Positions 14,444 through 22,965 of a DNA stretch of 23,078 nucleotides are shown here, in pieces; within the stretch, counting starts at the first letter, position 1; the number at the start of each line of letters is the position of its first letter. The translations under genes and the position numbers were made by a program. The notes below the pieces were generated by a model. The model worked only from the letters and a program-made list of their open reading frames with translations. It searched no databases and had not been told where the DNA came from. The DNA comes from SHLJ01 sp041618535 (GTDB taxonomy: Bacteria; Bacteroidota; Bacteroidia; Flavobacteriales; Flavobacteriaceae), in the NCBI GenBank assembly GCA_041618535.1, contig JBFKFP010000030.1:1-23078 (forward strand), written 5' to 3'.

Positions 14444-15157
14444 TTAATTTACGTTAAAGGTCCAAAGCTGTCCGATGGTTTTTATACCACTATTATCCTT
14501 GGTGTCAACCCGCCAGTAATAAGTTGTTCCTGTGTTTGTGCTGACATCTATATTATCAAGAGTCCAGTTGGCTTGCAACAGAGGCGGATCTTGAATTTCA
14601 CCGAAATATATATCATAGGAAAGCACATCTCCCGGATCGGGATCTCCTCCCGTCCAACTCAAGTTCACCGAAACAGGACTTAAAGTTTCACCGTTCTGAG
14701 GGGAGTTCAATGCAGCGGTAAAGGGAGCATGATTAGAAACGCCATCCCCTTCAGTATAGAAAGCAAAAGTTGGTGAAGGGTCGGCCTCTGCGCCCTGGTT
14801 ATCTCTCGCGGTAACTGACCAATAATAAGCAACTCCCTCATCCAGGGAAACGGTAACATTGGTTGAAGATACATTTCGCTGCTCAACTATATTGGTAAGA
14901 TCCCGGTCTGTTGCAATCACTAACCTGTACGTAATCGGATCCCCTTCAGCATCTGTAGAGGCACTCCATTCAAACGTGATCACATTATCGATACACAACA
15001 GGTCTGAGGAAGGAAATATCAATTGAGAGACCCTTGTTGGAGCTGTATTCTCCGGCTGGGGACCGGGACCTGAGGGACCGTCATCATCCCCGCCGCTGCA
15101 GCCCGTGAATATCAGTATAATCGCAACGGCCAAAAGTGATTTTATTTCTGTTTTCAT
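14444..15157 (-). CDS. Lipoprotein with two fibronectin type III-like domains
   Basis: 237 residues. The lipobox IFTGC places the lipidated Cys at 20, followed by SGGDDDG, a glycine/acidic stretch compatible with surface export of lipoproteins in Bacteroidota. Two Fn3-like domains follow (about 38-135 and 140-237). Each has the YYW tyrosine-tryptophan signature (VAYYWSVTARDNQG and TTYYWRVDTKDNSG) and SPQNGE/FEWSAS-type edges. Such domains mediate protein or glycan binding, and no catalytic residues are seen. It starts 6 bases after the stop of the large T9SS-exported protein, so both are one operon and may work together at the cell surface. Confidence 0.8.
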   Translation of the reverse strand: MKTEIKSLLAVAIILIFTGCSGGDDDGPSGPGPQPENTAPTRVSQLIFPSSDLLCIDNVITFEWSASTDAEGDPITYRLVIATDRDLTNIVEQRNVSSTNVTVSLDEGVAYYWSVTARDNQGAEADPSPTFAFYTEGDGVSNHAPFTAALNSPQNGETLSPVSVNLSWTGGDPDPGDVLSYDIYFGEIQDPPLLQANWTLDNIDVSTNTGTTYYWRVDTKDNSGIKTIGQLWTFNVN

Positions 15158-15163
15158 AGTTCT

Positions 15164-18100
15164 TTATCTTTTAATGATTTTGAGGACTTCAGGCTCATTT
15201 ATATTCAGCCTGACGAAATAAATTCCATTGTTAAACCTTCCAAAAGGCACTTTGATAAAACTCGAGTTCTGAACGATGAAAGTGTCGTTCATCAGAAGTT
15301 TCCCGTTCATGTCATATACCTGAACAGGAACCGACTCATTATCGTTATTTGAAAAGCTAATCTTCAATTCATTTATTACAGGATTTGGGCTGGCTGTTAA
15401 TTGAAAAGTCCCCGGGTCTTCAATATATCGGCTCATTACGCCTTCACATGCTTTAGCAGACTTTACCTCCAATAATCCCGAACCGTTTGTTTCAACTTCA
15501 AATGATCTCTCGTTTGTGACTCGAATGATCTCTTCATTGAAATATACACTGAACGGTGGTGTTCCTGTATCGATGGTGACCGATGTCACCTCTACGGCAT
15601 CGTCTTCTCCATCATTTGCCTCACTGAATATCCCATCCAGGGACTCGGCCGCGTCGATGTTGATCTCATAACACTGCTCGTAATCTCTTCCGTCAACGGA
15701 AATGCATAGGGTATAGCCACCAACCACCAGGTCTTCAAACGTGAAGCCGCCCGTTGTAATGGGCTGGGTTATGTTGAGCGCAACCCCTATAAGTGTGGCG
15801 GTATAATTGACAAAGGTCTGGTTCATGCTCACACTAATCTTACCATTATCCTGGCCCTCGCAGGACTCGGAGACTACCTCCAATGTAATGTTTCCGGGAT
15901 CTTCATAACTGGTATCGCAAACATCGCCTATTCCATTCCCGTTCAGGTCTTCCTGATCAGGGTTTGGGGTATCCACACAATTGTCCTCACTATCCGGAAT
16001 GGTATCGCCATCTGTGTCCTGGCAGGCATCACCAATTCCGTTTCCATCAGTATCTTCCTGGTCGGGATTAATGACCTCAACACAATTGTCATCGATATCG
16101 AGAATGGAGTCACCATCTGTATCCTGGCAGGCGTCGCCAATTCCGTTTCCATCGGTATCGGCCTGGTCTGGATTAGGTGTATTAACGCAATTATCAACCC
16201 CATTAAGTACGCCATCACCATCTAAATCGCCATTGGCATCCAGGGTGAATTCCCCTGAAAAGACGCCGCGCCCATATGTAGATGCAAATACTGCATTATC
16301 ATCTCTCAGGTCAATATCGGTGACCTTTACATTGCTCATGCCGTTAAAAGCCGGAAACCAAGACGGACTTGTAGAAGAAAAGTCCTGGGTGTACCAAACG
16401 CCTAATTCAGTTCCTATGATTACTTCCTCCGGATTTAACGGGCTCTGCATAATAGCCTTTACAGGCATATCAGGAAGATCACCTTCTTTGCCTGTCCAGG
16501 TTGCTCCGCCATCATTGGTGTACCAGATACTCTGCACACCATAATTATGGACCGTAGCGAAAATTTCATTCTCATCTGCCCCGAATTCCAGGTCTGAAAT
16601 ACTGCCAACAATGATATTTCCGGTTTCAATATTGGTCCAGGTGGGTGTCGTATCAGCATTCTCTACCTTTAGGATGTCACCAAGAATGGTACCCACTAAC
16701 AAGGTTGAGGAGGTTGTTGTATATGGAGATACGGTTAAAGCAGTGGCACTGCTGACCAATTCAGGATCAGACAGCACGGTTTTCACAATAGTATTCTGAG
16801 CTTTGATTCCCGCATACCGCCTTATAGCAATACTGCTTCCGGAGGAGTAGTTGGAATACAGAATGTCTAAATTGGAATCCAAGGCTTGAGGGTTAATGAA
16901 AAACCCAACACTTGAATTCTCATCATTGATAGTTACATTCGTGCTGGTGCCAAGATCAAAAAGATTTATGGCCCTGTTATAAATAAAATTCCTGATGAAG
17001 TATTGGTCAGACCCGTCCTGGTCAAAGAAACTGAAGGCCCCGTCGCCTCCGTAAGCCCTGATTGCACTGTTCACACCCGGGGAAGCTCCCTGGAAGATTA
17101 AAGTCCCGTTATCCTGTAATCCACCCACGATATAGTCTCCACCCGAGAAAGCTGTTGTTGGGGCAACTCCCAGCGTATACCATTGAGTGGTGATATAGCC
17201 ATTGGTTCTCTCAACAAGGGTCGTCCCTCCATCGTCTGAAAAAAATACGCCCTGGTCGTTTCCGAAGACCACACGGTCCGGATTATTGTGAGCGAACGCA
17301 GTCATATGTTGATCAGGACCTCCGAACTGAAACCCATAACCGCCAAACCAATGGGAGAACTGGCTCCATGATGCTCCTGCATTTAAAGACTTAAAAAGAT
17401 CTATCCCCCCGGCATACAGAATTTGATCATTGGAAGGATCAACATCAAGTAAGAGATCGTAGAACGCCTGCCCCCTCGTAAAATCATTGGCCGGGATCCC
17501 CGGATCAGCGTCGTTTGGCAGGGCCATATTCTCCGGAGCACCAGCAAAACCGTCTGTGGTCCTGAGCATGCTCACCCCACCGTCAATCTCCGCTAAAACA
17601 TAAATTGTTCCAGCATTCTGTGAAGAAACCGCAATTTGGGTTCTTTCTCCACCAGGCACGGTAAAAACATCGGAAAAATTCACACCGTCTGCCGAAGAAA
17701 AAATCTTACCGCCACCATCTCCATAAATGGCACTCTCTTCAGTTGAAACCCAGATCGTTCCGTCAGCGCCAATCTCAATATCATTAGGCTCATGTTTATT
17801 CCCTCCTGTTGTCAGGGGTAAATCGAGTTCGATCCATGAAGCTCCGCCATCAACCGATTTGTAGAGTCCCATTTCAGGTCCTCCAAGAAACGTAGCGGCA
17901 TTGGCCGATTTATAGAACGCTTCTCCGGCAGCTACATAGATTTCAGATACACCGGCATTGTCCTTTATTTTAATATCGTTTATATGCTGAATACCGGGCA
18001 CGAGGTTTCCGGTAAAAGTGCCGGATATGGGATTGAGAGAAGCGTTTACAGTTCCTGAACCTAAAGCCGCTTCAATCAAATCTCCATCAGCCTTGGATAT

Positions 18101-19138
18101 CATGACAGCCGGAATGGTGATAGTAGGATCGTTTCCGCCCATCGGGATTGGTGAACCATCGATATTGTTCATCACAATTACACCCACCGCGCCGGCATCC
18201 TGGGCATTTTTGACCTTAACGGTGAAATTGCAGGACCCTCGTCTTATCAGCGCAATTTTACCAGTTGCGTCCTCCCCTAAAGCATTACAACCTTCAGTAG
18301 GCACCCCGCTGCTGTCATTGGCCAGAACAAGATCGGCAGTGATTACCGAGGTGATCGTTGACCCGAAATTTGTGGTGGGTACAGAAATATAATCTCCTGC
18401 TATTTCTGAAGGGTTGTTCACGGTGATGTTTGAAGCCGATTCGAAGGTAGTAGGGCCCGATATTCCGCCAAAGACATTGGTCCAGGTCTCGCCCGCATCC
18501 TCAGACTTCCACACCCCGTCACCGTTAACATCACCGTTCACATAAGACTCTCCTGTTCCAACATAAAAAACACTGGTGTTATTAGGATCATATGCTATTG
18601 ATGATATATTGAGATTACTCGGGATATCCATACGTATCCAGGCCGAATTCGCATTCGATATCTGAGTGTTTTTCCATAATCCTCCACTTACACCTCCGGC
18701 AAATACGGTTTCATTTGTGGGGTCGTTCGGGTCGAACATTACTGCCCTGGTTCGGCCGCCAAAATTATCAGGCCCTCTGGATTCCCAGTTGCCGTCAATC
18801 CCGTCACCCGGAGCCTTGGAGGCGGCCATTATTTTGATCTTGTTCCTGATATCATCAAGATTTTCAAAGGTTGGCCTTCCCAAAATAGGGTTCATGGTTA
18901 ATTCATATTCCTCTTCAAAATATTTGTTAGGAGGGATTCCGGCGGCTTTGCGTTCTGCCTTAGACAGCTTAAGAGACTCCCTAAAGGGGCTTTTCGAAAG
19001 ATTCTGCTTGTGTATTTCCACAATCTCTTCATTCGAAATTGATGTAGAACTTGTTTTATCCTGCTTGTTTAAAGCAATTATAAAAACTGATAAAAGTATG
19101 AGCATTGCTCCCGATACCCTTAAACTTTTCTTTAGCAT
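15164..19138 (-). CDS. Large T9SS-exported Asp-box/PA/TSP3 protein
   Basis: 1324 residues. An N-terminal signal or anchor (MLKKSLRVSGAMLILLSVFIIALN) is followed by beta-propeller blades with Asp-box motifs (SEDAGETW, SVDGGASW, SLNAGASW, TNDGGATW). A protease-associated (PA) domain is inserted near residues 236-379 (GKIALIRRGSCNFTVKVKNAQDAGA...). Calcium-binding thrombospondin type 3 repeats occupy about 969-1075, then a SprB-like beta-sandwich region about 1085-1230, and a type A T9SS sorting domain at about 1244-1324 (TASPNPV ... GIYFVRL). It should be secreted across the outer membrane and anchored to the surface. No protease catalytic triad is apparent, so adhesion or binding is more likely than proteolysis. 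It is first in an operon with the Fn3 lipoprotein. Confidence 0.88.
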   Translation of the reverse strand: MLKKSLRVSGAMLILLSVFIIALNKQDKTSSTSISNEEIVEIHKQNLSKSPFRESLKLSKAERKAAGIPPNKYFEEEYELTMNPILGRPTFENLDDIRNKIKIMAASKAPGDGIDGNWESRGPDNFGGRTRAVMFDPNDPTNETVFAGGVSGGLWKNTQISNANSAWIRMDIPSNLNISSIAYDPNNTSVFYVGTGESYVNGDVNGDGVWKSEDAGETWTNVFGGISGPTTFESASNITVNNPSEIAGDYISVPTTNFGSTITSVITADLVLANDSSGVPTEGCNALGEDATGKIALIRRGSCNFTVKVKNAQDAGAVGVIVMNNIDGSPIPMGGNDPTITIPAVMISKADGDLIEAALGSGTVNASLNPISGTFTGNLVPGIQHINDIKIKDNAGVSEIYVAAGEAFYKSANAATFLGGPEMGLYKSVDGGASWIELDLPLTTGGNKHEPNDIEIGADGTIWVSTEESAIYGDGGGKIFSSADGVNFSDVFTVPGGERTQIAVSSQNAGTIYVLAEIDGGVSMLRTTDGFAGAPENMALPNDADPGIPANDFTRGQAFYDLLLDVDPSNDQILYAGGIDLFKSLNAGASWSQFSHWFGGYGFQFGGPDQHMTAFAHNNPDRVVFGNDQGVFFSDDGGTTLVERTNGYITTQWYTLGVAPTTAFSGGDYIVGGLQDNGTLIFQGASPGVNSAIRAYGGDGAFSFFDQDGSDQYFIRNFIYNRAINLFDLGTSTNVTINDENSSVGFFINPQALDSNLDILYSNYSSGSSIAIRRYAGIKAQNTIVKTVLSDPELVSSATALTVSPYTTTSSTLLVGTILGDILKVENADTTPTWTNIETGNIIVGSISDLEFGADENEIFATVHNYGVQSIWYTNDGGATWTGKEGDLPDMPVKAIMQSPLNPEEVIIGTELGVWYTQDFSSTSPSWFPAFNGMSNVKVTDIDLRDDNAVFASTYGRGVFSGEFTLDANGDLDGDGVLNGVDNCVNTPNPDQADTDGNGIGDACQDTDGDSILDIDDNCVEVINPDQEDTDGNGIGDACQDTDGDTIPDSEDNCVDTPNPDQEDLNGNGIGDVCDTSYEDPGNITLEVVSESCEGQDNGKISVSMNQTFVNYTATLIGVALNITQPITTGGFTFEDLVVGGYTLCISVDGRDYEQCYEINIDAAESLDGIFSEANDGEDDAVEVTSVTIDTGTPPFSVYFNEEIIRVTNERSFEVETNGSGLLEVKSAKACEGVMSRYIEDPGTFQLTASPNPVINELKISFSNNDNESVPVQVYDMNGKLLMNDTFIVQNSSFIKVPFGRFNNGIYFVRLNINEPEVLKIIKR
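15914..16192 (-). repeat. 105-bp tandem repeat encoding TSP3 modules
   Basis: The NC codons starting each module lie exactly 105 bases apart (16187-16192, 16082-16087, 15977-15982), giving two full 35-residue units and a third partial one. Units share DTDGNGIGDACQDTDGD, and much of the DNA is conserved between the first two, suggesting recent duplication or gene conversion within the gene. Confidence 0.8.
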
Positions 19139-19144
19139 AGCTTT

Positions 19145-19183
19145 ATTTTTAAAGGCTTTAAAAATAACTCTTTATTAAGAGTT
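19145..19183 (-). promoter_or_regulatory. Paired inverted repeats in the leader of the T9SS protein gene
   Basis: Two inverted repeats are adjacent. Arms ATTTTTAAAG and CTTTAAAAAT surround one base (19145-19165), and arms AACTCTT and AAGAGTT surround TATT (19166-19183). They end 6 bases before the ATG at 19138, so in RNA they would fold right at the ribosome-binding region, or in DNA serve as operators. The function is not known. Confidence 0.4.
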
Positions 19184-19304
19184 TTAAAAATGAAATTGTT
19201 TTCTGATGCTCCCTGATATTACGGTCAATTTTTTCAAATGGCAAAAACTGAATAAATATTGATTTCATGATTGAGTTATTTCCCTGGGGAATGTCCCGTC
19301 AAAA

Positions 19305-20534
19305 CTAATTAAGGGCCTTCTTCAGGCCATTGATCAACTGATCGATCTCATCCTGATTGGTGTAATGTACAAAAGACATCCGGAGAACCCCGGGTTCGAG
19401 ATCTATATCCATATCCATTAAAGGACGAACCGCATAAAAGTGGCCAAAGCCCAGCATGAGGTTATGCCTCGTCAATTTCTCATAGAGTTCCATAACGCTC
19501 ATATTCTTCGGAATTACCGAAACAATGGGCAGCCTGTCTGCAGGCTGGTCAGAGCCTAAGATCCAGATGTCGTCCCTGGATCTCAAAAAATCGAGCAACT
19601 TCGTCAACAACCCGGTCTCGTGTTCCCTGAACATCTTTCTAAGGGCGTTGTTCCGTTGGGGAGAGGAAGCGTTGTCTTTAAAATGATGTTCGTAAAGTGA
19701 ATCAAAATAATCGAGTATCCCATTCACAGAAGCGATCTGTGCGTGATCGGGACCTGCAGGGGTGAACATGTTCCTGGTAATGCCTTCCTTGAAGAAATGC
19801 GCCTGGTTCTCCATTTTACCCATAAGATCGTCGCTGAGGTACATCATCCCGAGGTGGGGGCCGAAGGTCTTGTAGGTTGAAAACATATAGACATCGGTCT
19901 GCAGCTCCTGCAGGTCCGGGAATCCGTGCGGCGCATATCCCACACCGTCGATAACGGCAATTGCGCCATGCTTATGGGCAATCTTATTGATGGCCCCGGC
20001 CGGGTTGATCTGTCCGATAACATTGGAGCAGTGCGGGTATGCCACCATTTTAGTTCGTGTTGACATCAGTTTTTTCAGAGTCTCAACAGAAAGCAAGCCT
20101 GTATCTGAATCCACGTGCCATTCAAGCACTTTGATGCCGCGCTCAGCAAGTCTCCTCCATGCACCCGCATTGGCTTCATGGTCCTGGCAGGAGACGATGA
20201 TCTCATCGCCATCATGCCACATCGGCCTCATGGCATTGGCCAGAACATATACGTTCTGGGTGGTCGACGGCCCGAAATGCACCTCCGACGGATCAACGTT
20301 TAGGTAGGCCGCCATCCGCTCATAAGCCGAATCCATCAATTCTCCTGCTTTAATGGATGCGGGATAGGGATAATAAGGCTGCACCTTGGTTCTTTTATAG
20401 AAATCAGTAAGTCGGTTTACTACCTGTTTGCAGGGGTAGGAGCCACCGGCGTTCTCAAAGAATGCCCATCCATAAAGTGAAGGTTCTGAAAAGGCCGGGA
20501 ACTGGGAGCGGACGAAGTTGATATCGAGTTTCAT
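19305..20534 (-). CDS. Class V aminotransferase (cysteine-desulfurase-like, lacking the catalytic Cys)
   Basis: 409 residues from the ATG at 20534. PLP-fold landmarks are visible: NAGGSYP near 29-35, the substrate/cofactor segment CQDHEANAGAWRR near 130-143, VIDGVGYAPHG near 193-203 with its Asp, and the Schiff-base Lys222 in STYKTFGPH. Near the C-terminus, where SufS/IscS-type desulfurases carry a Cys in a flexible loop, the sequence reads LGFGHFYAVRPL, without Cys. This pattern fits the VC1184-like subgroup of cysteine-desulfurase-related proteins, whose substrates are not defined. It is cytoplasmic with no signal peptide. It is transcribed alone, divergent from the secreted protein at 20766, and the nearest downstream gene is 166 bases away. 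Confidence 0.85.
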   Translation of the reverse strand: MKLDINFVRSQFPAFSEPSLYGWAFFENAGGSYPCKQVVNRLTDFYKRTKVQPYYPYPASIKAGELMDSAYERMAAYLNVDPSEVHFGPSTTQNVYVLANAMRPMWHDGDEIIVSCQDHEANAGAWRRLAERGIKVLEWHVDSDTGLLSVETLKKLMSTRTKMVAYPHCSNVIGQINPAGAINKIAHKHGAIAVIDGVGYAPHGFPDLQELQTDVYMFSTYKTFGPHLGMMYLSDDLMGKMENQAHFFKEGITRNMFTPAGPDHAQIASVNGILDYFDSLYEHHFKDNASSPQRNNALRKMFREHETGLLTKLLDFLRSRDDIWILGSDQPADRLPIVSVIPKNMSVMELYEKLTRHNLMLGFGHFYAVRPLMDMDIDLEPGVLRMSFVHYTNQDEIDQLINGLKKALN

Positions 20535-20708
20535 TTAAAAAACAGGAATTTGAAAAATGGATAAGTGATATTACTAATTTCCTTCCTAGAATTCAATTTT
20601 CAGGGGAAATAAAAAGGCAATGATTTTGAAACATTATGATATAACCAAAATGGGCGGTACCATATTTGGGAGATAATCATTTAAATTTCAATCAATTATT
20701 GACTGTAA

Positions 20709-20728
20709 TTTTAAAATATATTTTAAAA
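20709..20728. repeat. 20-bp perfect AT palindrome in a divergent promoter region
   Basis: TTTTAAAATATATTTTAAAA reads identically on both strands. It lies 38 bases before the ATG at 20766 and 175 bases from the divergent aminotransferase start. A further TTTTAAAA occurs at 20738-20745. It may be an operator or simply AT-rich promoter DNA. Confidence 0.35.
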
Positions 20729-20765
20729 AACCTTATCTTTTAAAACTAATCAAAACAATCAACCG

Positions 20766-21539
20766 ATGAAAAAATTATTATTTGCTATCGTTGCCCTATT
20801 CGTGTTCAATGTTCATGGCCAGGGATTCATGGTGGTTTCCGAGGCGGAAACGGAAGACATTCCCGTTTTTTCAACTGTAATGAATCACTGGATGGGAGCT
20901 GTAAAGAAGACCATGGAAATGGATGACGCCAGGATGCGCGTATTTCGTCAAATGGGTACACGTAAACTTCACATGCTGCAATGGTTTGACTCATTGTCGG
21001 AAATGGCCACCCACATGGAGACCCAGGAAGCCAGGCGTGACAAGATCATGGAGAATGTCCAGGCCAATCCCATGCCCGATGGCACATGGGACCAGTTTAC
21101 GGCTTCTACGACCTTCAATGAAAGTGCCGTCTGGAAATATCGTCCGGACCTGAGCACCACGCCAGAAACCTTTTCACCCTTAAGCCAGGAAGAGCGCGAT
21201 AAAATCACTTATCGACGGGTCCAGTACATGAAAGTGGAAGTTGGACAGGATGGTGCCTTCGAGGAATGGCGGAAAAAATCCAACGAGTTGGATAAGAAAT
21301 TAGGGATTTCATTCCATGTAGCCGTCTTTGAAAGTGTATTCGGGACAAATGGAGCAAACTACATCGTTATCCTGCTGGACACTTCACGATTCGATTATCA
21401 CAAGAACTGGCAAGAGCGGATGGAAAAGAGAGGGGCCAGCGAAGAGTGGAACAATATGGCTAACAGCGGGAACAATATGGGTAAATGGACTGTTGTTAAA
21501 GAAGAGAACTGGAACCAGATATCGGACCTTACCTTTTAA
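20766..21539 (+). CDS. Secreted protein of unknown function
   Basis: 257 residues. The signal peptide MKKLLFAIVALFVFNVHGQG is cleaved near residue 19-20. I do not recognise the family. The mature part falls into two alpha/beta halves. The first (about 22-130) includes HMLQWFDSLSEMATHME. The second (about 150-250) begins YRRVQYMKVEVGQDGAFEEW and contains FHVAVFESVFGTNGANYIVILL. This alternation resembles tandem dimeric alpha/beta-barrel (ABM-like) domains, which is tentative. Only one Cys-free mature chain is visible, with many Met and Trp residues. It has a -7-like TATCTTTT at 20734-20741 and its own terminator, so it forms a single-gene unit. Confidence 0.7.
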   Translation: MKKLLFAIVALFVFNVHGQGFMVVSEAETEDIPVFSTVMNHWMGAVKKTMEMDDARMRVFRQMGTRKLHMLQWFDSLSEMATHMETQEARRDKIMENVQANPMPDGTWDQFTASTTFNESAVWKYRPDLSTTPETFSPLSQEERDKITYRRVQYMKVEVGQDGAFEEWRKKSNELDKKLGISFHVAVFESVFGTNGANYIVILLDTSRFDYHKNWQERMEKRGASEEWNNMANSGNNMGKWTVVKEENWNQISDLTF

Positions 21540-21555
21540 GAAAATCTTAATCACG

Positions 21556-21584
21556 AACCACCCTCAACAGGGTGGTTTTTTTTA
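21556..21584 (+). terminator. Rho-independent terminator after the secreted protein gene
   Basis: A perfect 9-bp stem AACCACCCT (21556-21564) with AGGGTGGTT (21569-21577), loop CAAC, then a run of T. It starts 17 bases after the stop. Confidence 0.93.
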
Positions 21585-21664
21585 TTGAATTTTAGCCGAC
21601 ATCCTTTTTAATGAAGCTACCGGTTTTTTTGGTAACTTCCCCTAAGTTCAATTAAACCGTAAAA

Positions 21665-22441
21665 ATGCTGACTCTATTCCTTTATGCATCAGTCATCATT
21701 CTGCTTTGCGTGACTTTGCTTTGGTTGTACAGTGTTCGTATCACGAATGTGAGCATTGTCGATATTTTCTGGGGAATGGGATTTGTAATTGCGAATGCGG
21801 TTTATTTTTATCTTCTTGAGGACGCTCATCTGAGATCGATATTGCTACTGGTTTTAGTGAGTGTATGGGGAGCACGTCTGACGATTTACCTGGGCTGGAG
21901 AAATTATGGCAAGGAAGAGGATTACCGCTATCAGGAATTCCGTAAGACATACGGCGAGAAACGATACTGGTGGTTCAGCTTTTTCCAGGTCTTTCTTTTG
22001 CAGGGCGCCCTCATCATGATCGTTTCCCTGCCTTTGCTCGGGGCACATTACGAGACGTCTACTGAAGAGCTCAACATCATGGATTATATGGCGGTTGTGA
22101 TCTGGCTCATCGGCTTCTTTTTTGAATCGGTCGGTGATTACCAGATGGCAAGGTTCAAAAGCGATCCGTCCAATAAAGGCAAGGTAATGGATAGGGGCCT
22201 ATGGAGATATACAAGGCATCCGAATTATTTCGGTGATGCGGCGGTATGGTGGGCCTATGGCCTGTTCTGCGCGGCGGCCGGAATCTATTGGCCTATCCTG
22301 GGGTCGGTTATTATGACGATCCTCATCATTAAGGTCTCGGGTGTTTCCATGCTGGAACGAACCATTACCGATCGCCGGCCTGAATATGCTGATTATATAA
22401 AAAAAACCAGTGCTTTCTTCCCCTGGTTTCCAAAGAATTAA
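21665..22441 (+). CDS. DUF1295 membrane protein (steroid 5-alpha-reductase-like fold)
   Basis: 258 residues with about six or seven hydrophobic helices. The family signature is clear: SIVDIFWGMGFV near 30-41, a basic/aromatic loop YLGWRNYGKEEDYRYQEFRK near 75-94, and the C-terminal GLWRYTRHPNYFGD at about 178-191, shared with the steroid reductase and isoprenylcysteine methyltransferase superfamilies. The final segment ERTITDRRPEYADYIKKTSAFFPW is also typical. Members are thought to be NADPH-dependent reductases or methyltransferases acting on lipids in the membrane, but bacterial DUF1295 proteins lack an assigned substrate. It lies 3 bases ahead of a small membrane protein gene, forming an operon. 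Confidence 0.88.
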   Translation: MLTLFLYASVIILLCVTLLWLYSVRITNVSIVDIFWGMGFVIANAVYFYLLEDAHLRSILLLVLVSVWGARLTIYLGWRNYGKEEDYRYQEFRKTYGEKRYWWFSFFQVFLLQGALIMIVSLPLLGAHYETSTEELNIMDYMAVVIWLIGFFFESVGDYQMARFKSDPSNKGKVMDRGLWRYTRHPNYFGDAAVWWAYGLFCAAAGIYWPILGSVIMTILIIKVSGVSMLERTITDRRPEYADYIKKTSAFFPWFPKN

Positions 22442-22444
22442 AGG

Positions 22445-22720
22445 ATGCTGGAGTTCATTAAAAATAATATCTGGTTAATATTATTCGTGGCCTGGGGGCT
22501 GCCATTAACCCATTATCGCAGTAAATTCAGGAAGATCGTTTACCAGACCGACAATTGGATCATCAATATCAAACCGTTGTTTTGGAAAGAGCTGAGAGGT
22601 CTATTCGGAAACATTTATCCTGATAACGGGGAATACATAAAATTCAGGAATTTCTACAGGTTCTACCTCGGGATCTACCTGTTGTTGTTCGTTTTGTATC
22701 TCTATTTAAAAAAGGCATAG
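22445..22720 (+). CDS. Small membrane protein, unknown, in operon with DUF1295 gene
   Basis: 91 residues starting 3 bases after the DUF1295 stop, so translationally close-coupled. Hydrophobic segments lie at about residues 7-22 and 72-88, with a polar middle holding KPLFWKELRGLFGNIYPDNGEY. I do not recognise the family. The close spacing suggests it partners the upstream enzyme, but nothing in the sequence states how. No terminator is evident afterwards. Confidence 0.65.
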   Translation: MLEFIKNNIWLILFVAWGLPLTHYRSKFRKIVYQTDNWIINIKPLFWKELRGLFGNIYPDNGEYIKFRNFYRFYLGIYLLLFVLYLYLKKA

Positions 22721-22965
22721 TTAGCTACACAAGCTTATCTTAATTAATAAGGGCAGATCTGGTGCATTAAGAAAATGGGTGACAGGGATTCTTTTTCAAA
22801 AAAGCAGCTTCGGGGTATTGAAGATAGAAGAAATCGGGCCTATTTTAAGATACCGGGAAAAGCTATTTAATCTAACCGCCTTTAACGCCAAAACTTTTAA
22901 AGATCCCCGACTACCAAAAGCGTTTCTGTACCTTGACCAACGAAATCAACCATTTGTGATTGTTA
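22721..22965. other. Gap without a convincing gene
   Basis: Between the small membrane protein and the right-edge repeats only a 65-codon frame opening with GTG (22779-22976) is present. It has no start context and no recognisable protein features, and its end overlaps the end of the minus-strand repeat frame. I see no terminator stronger than a 5-bp AT stem near 22736-22752. Confidence 0.4.

Noticed and set aside
15981..16544. 187-codon plus-strand frame opposite the T9SS protein
   Set aside because: It is the antisense shadow of the TSP3 and propeller coding region; its serine/proline repeats mirror the 105-bp repeat.
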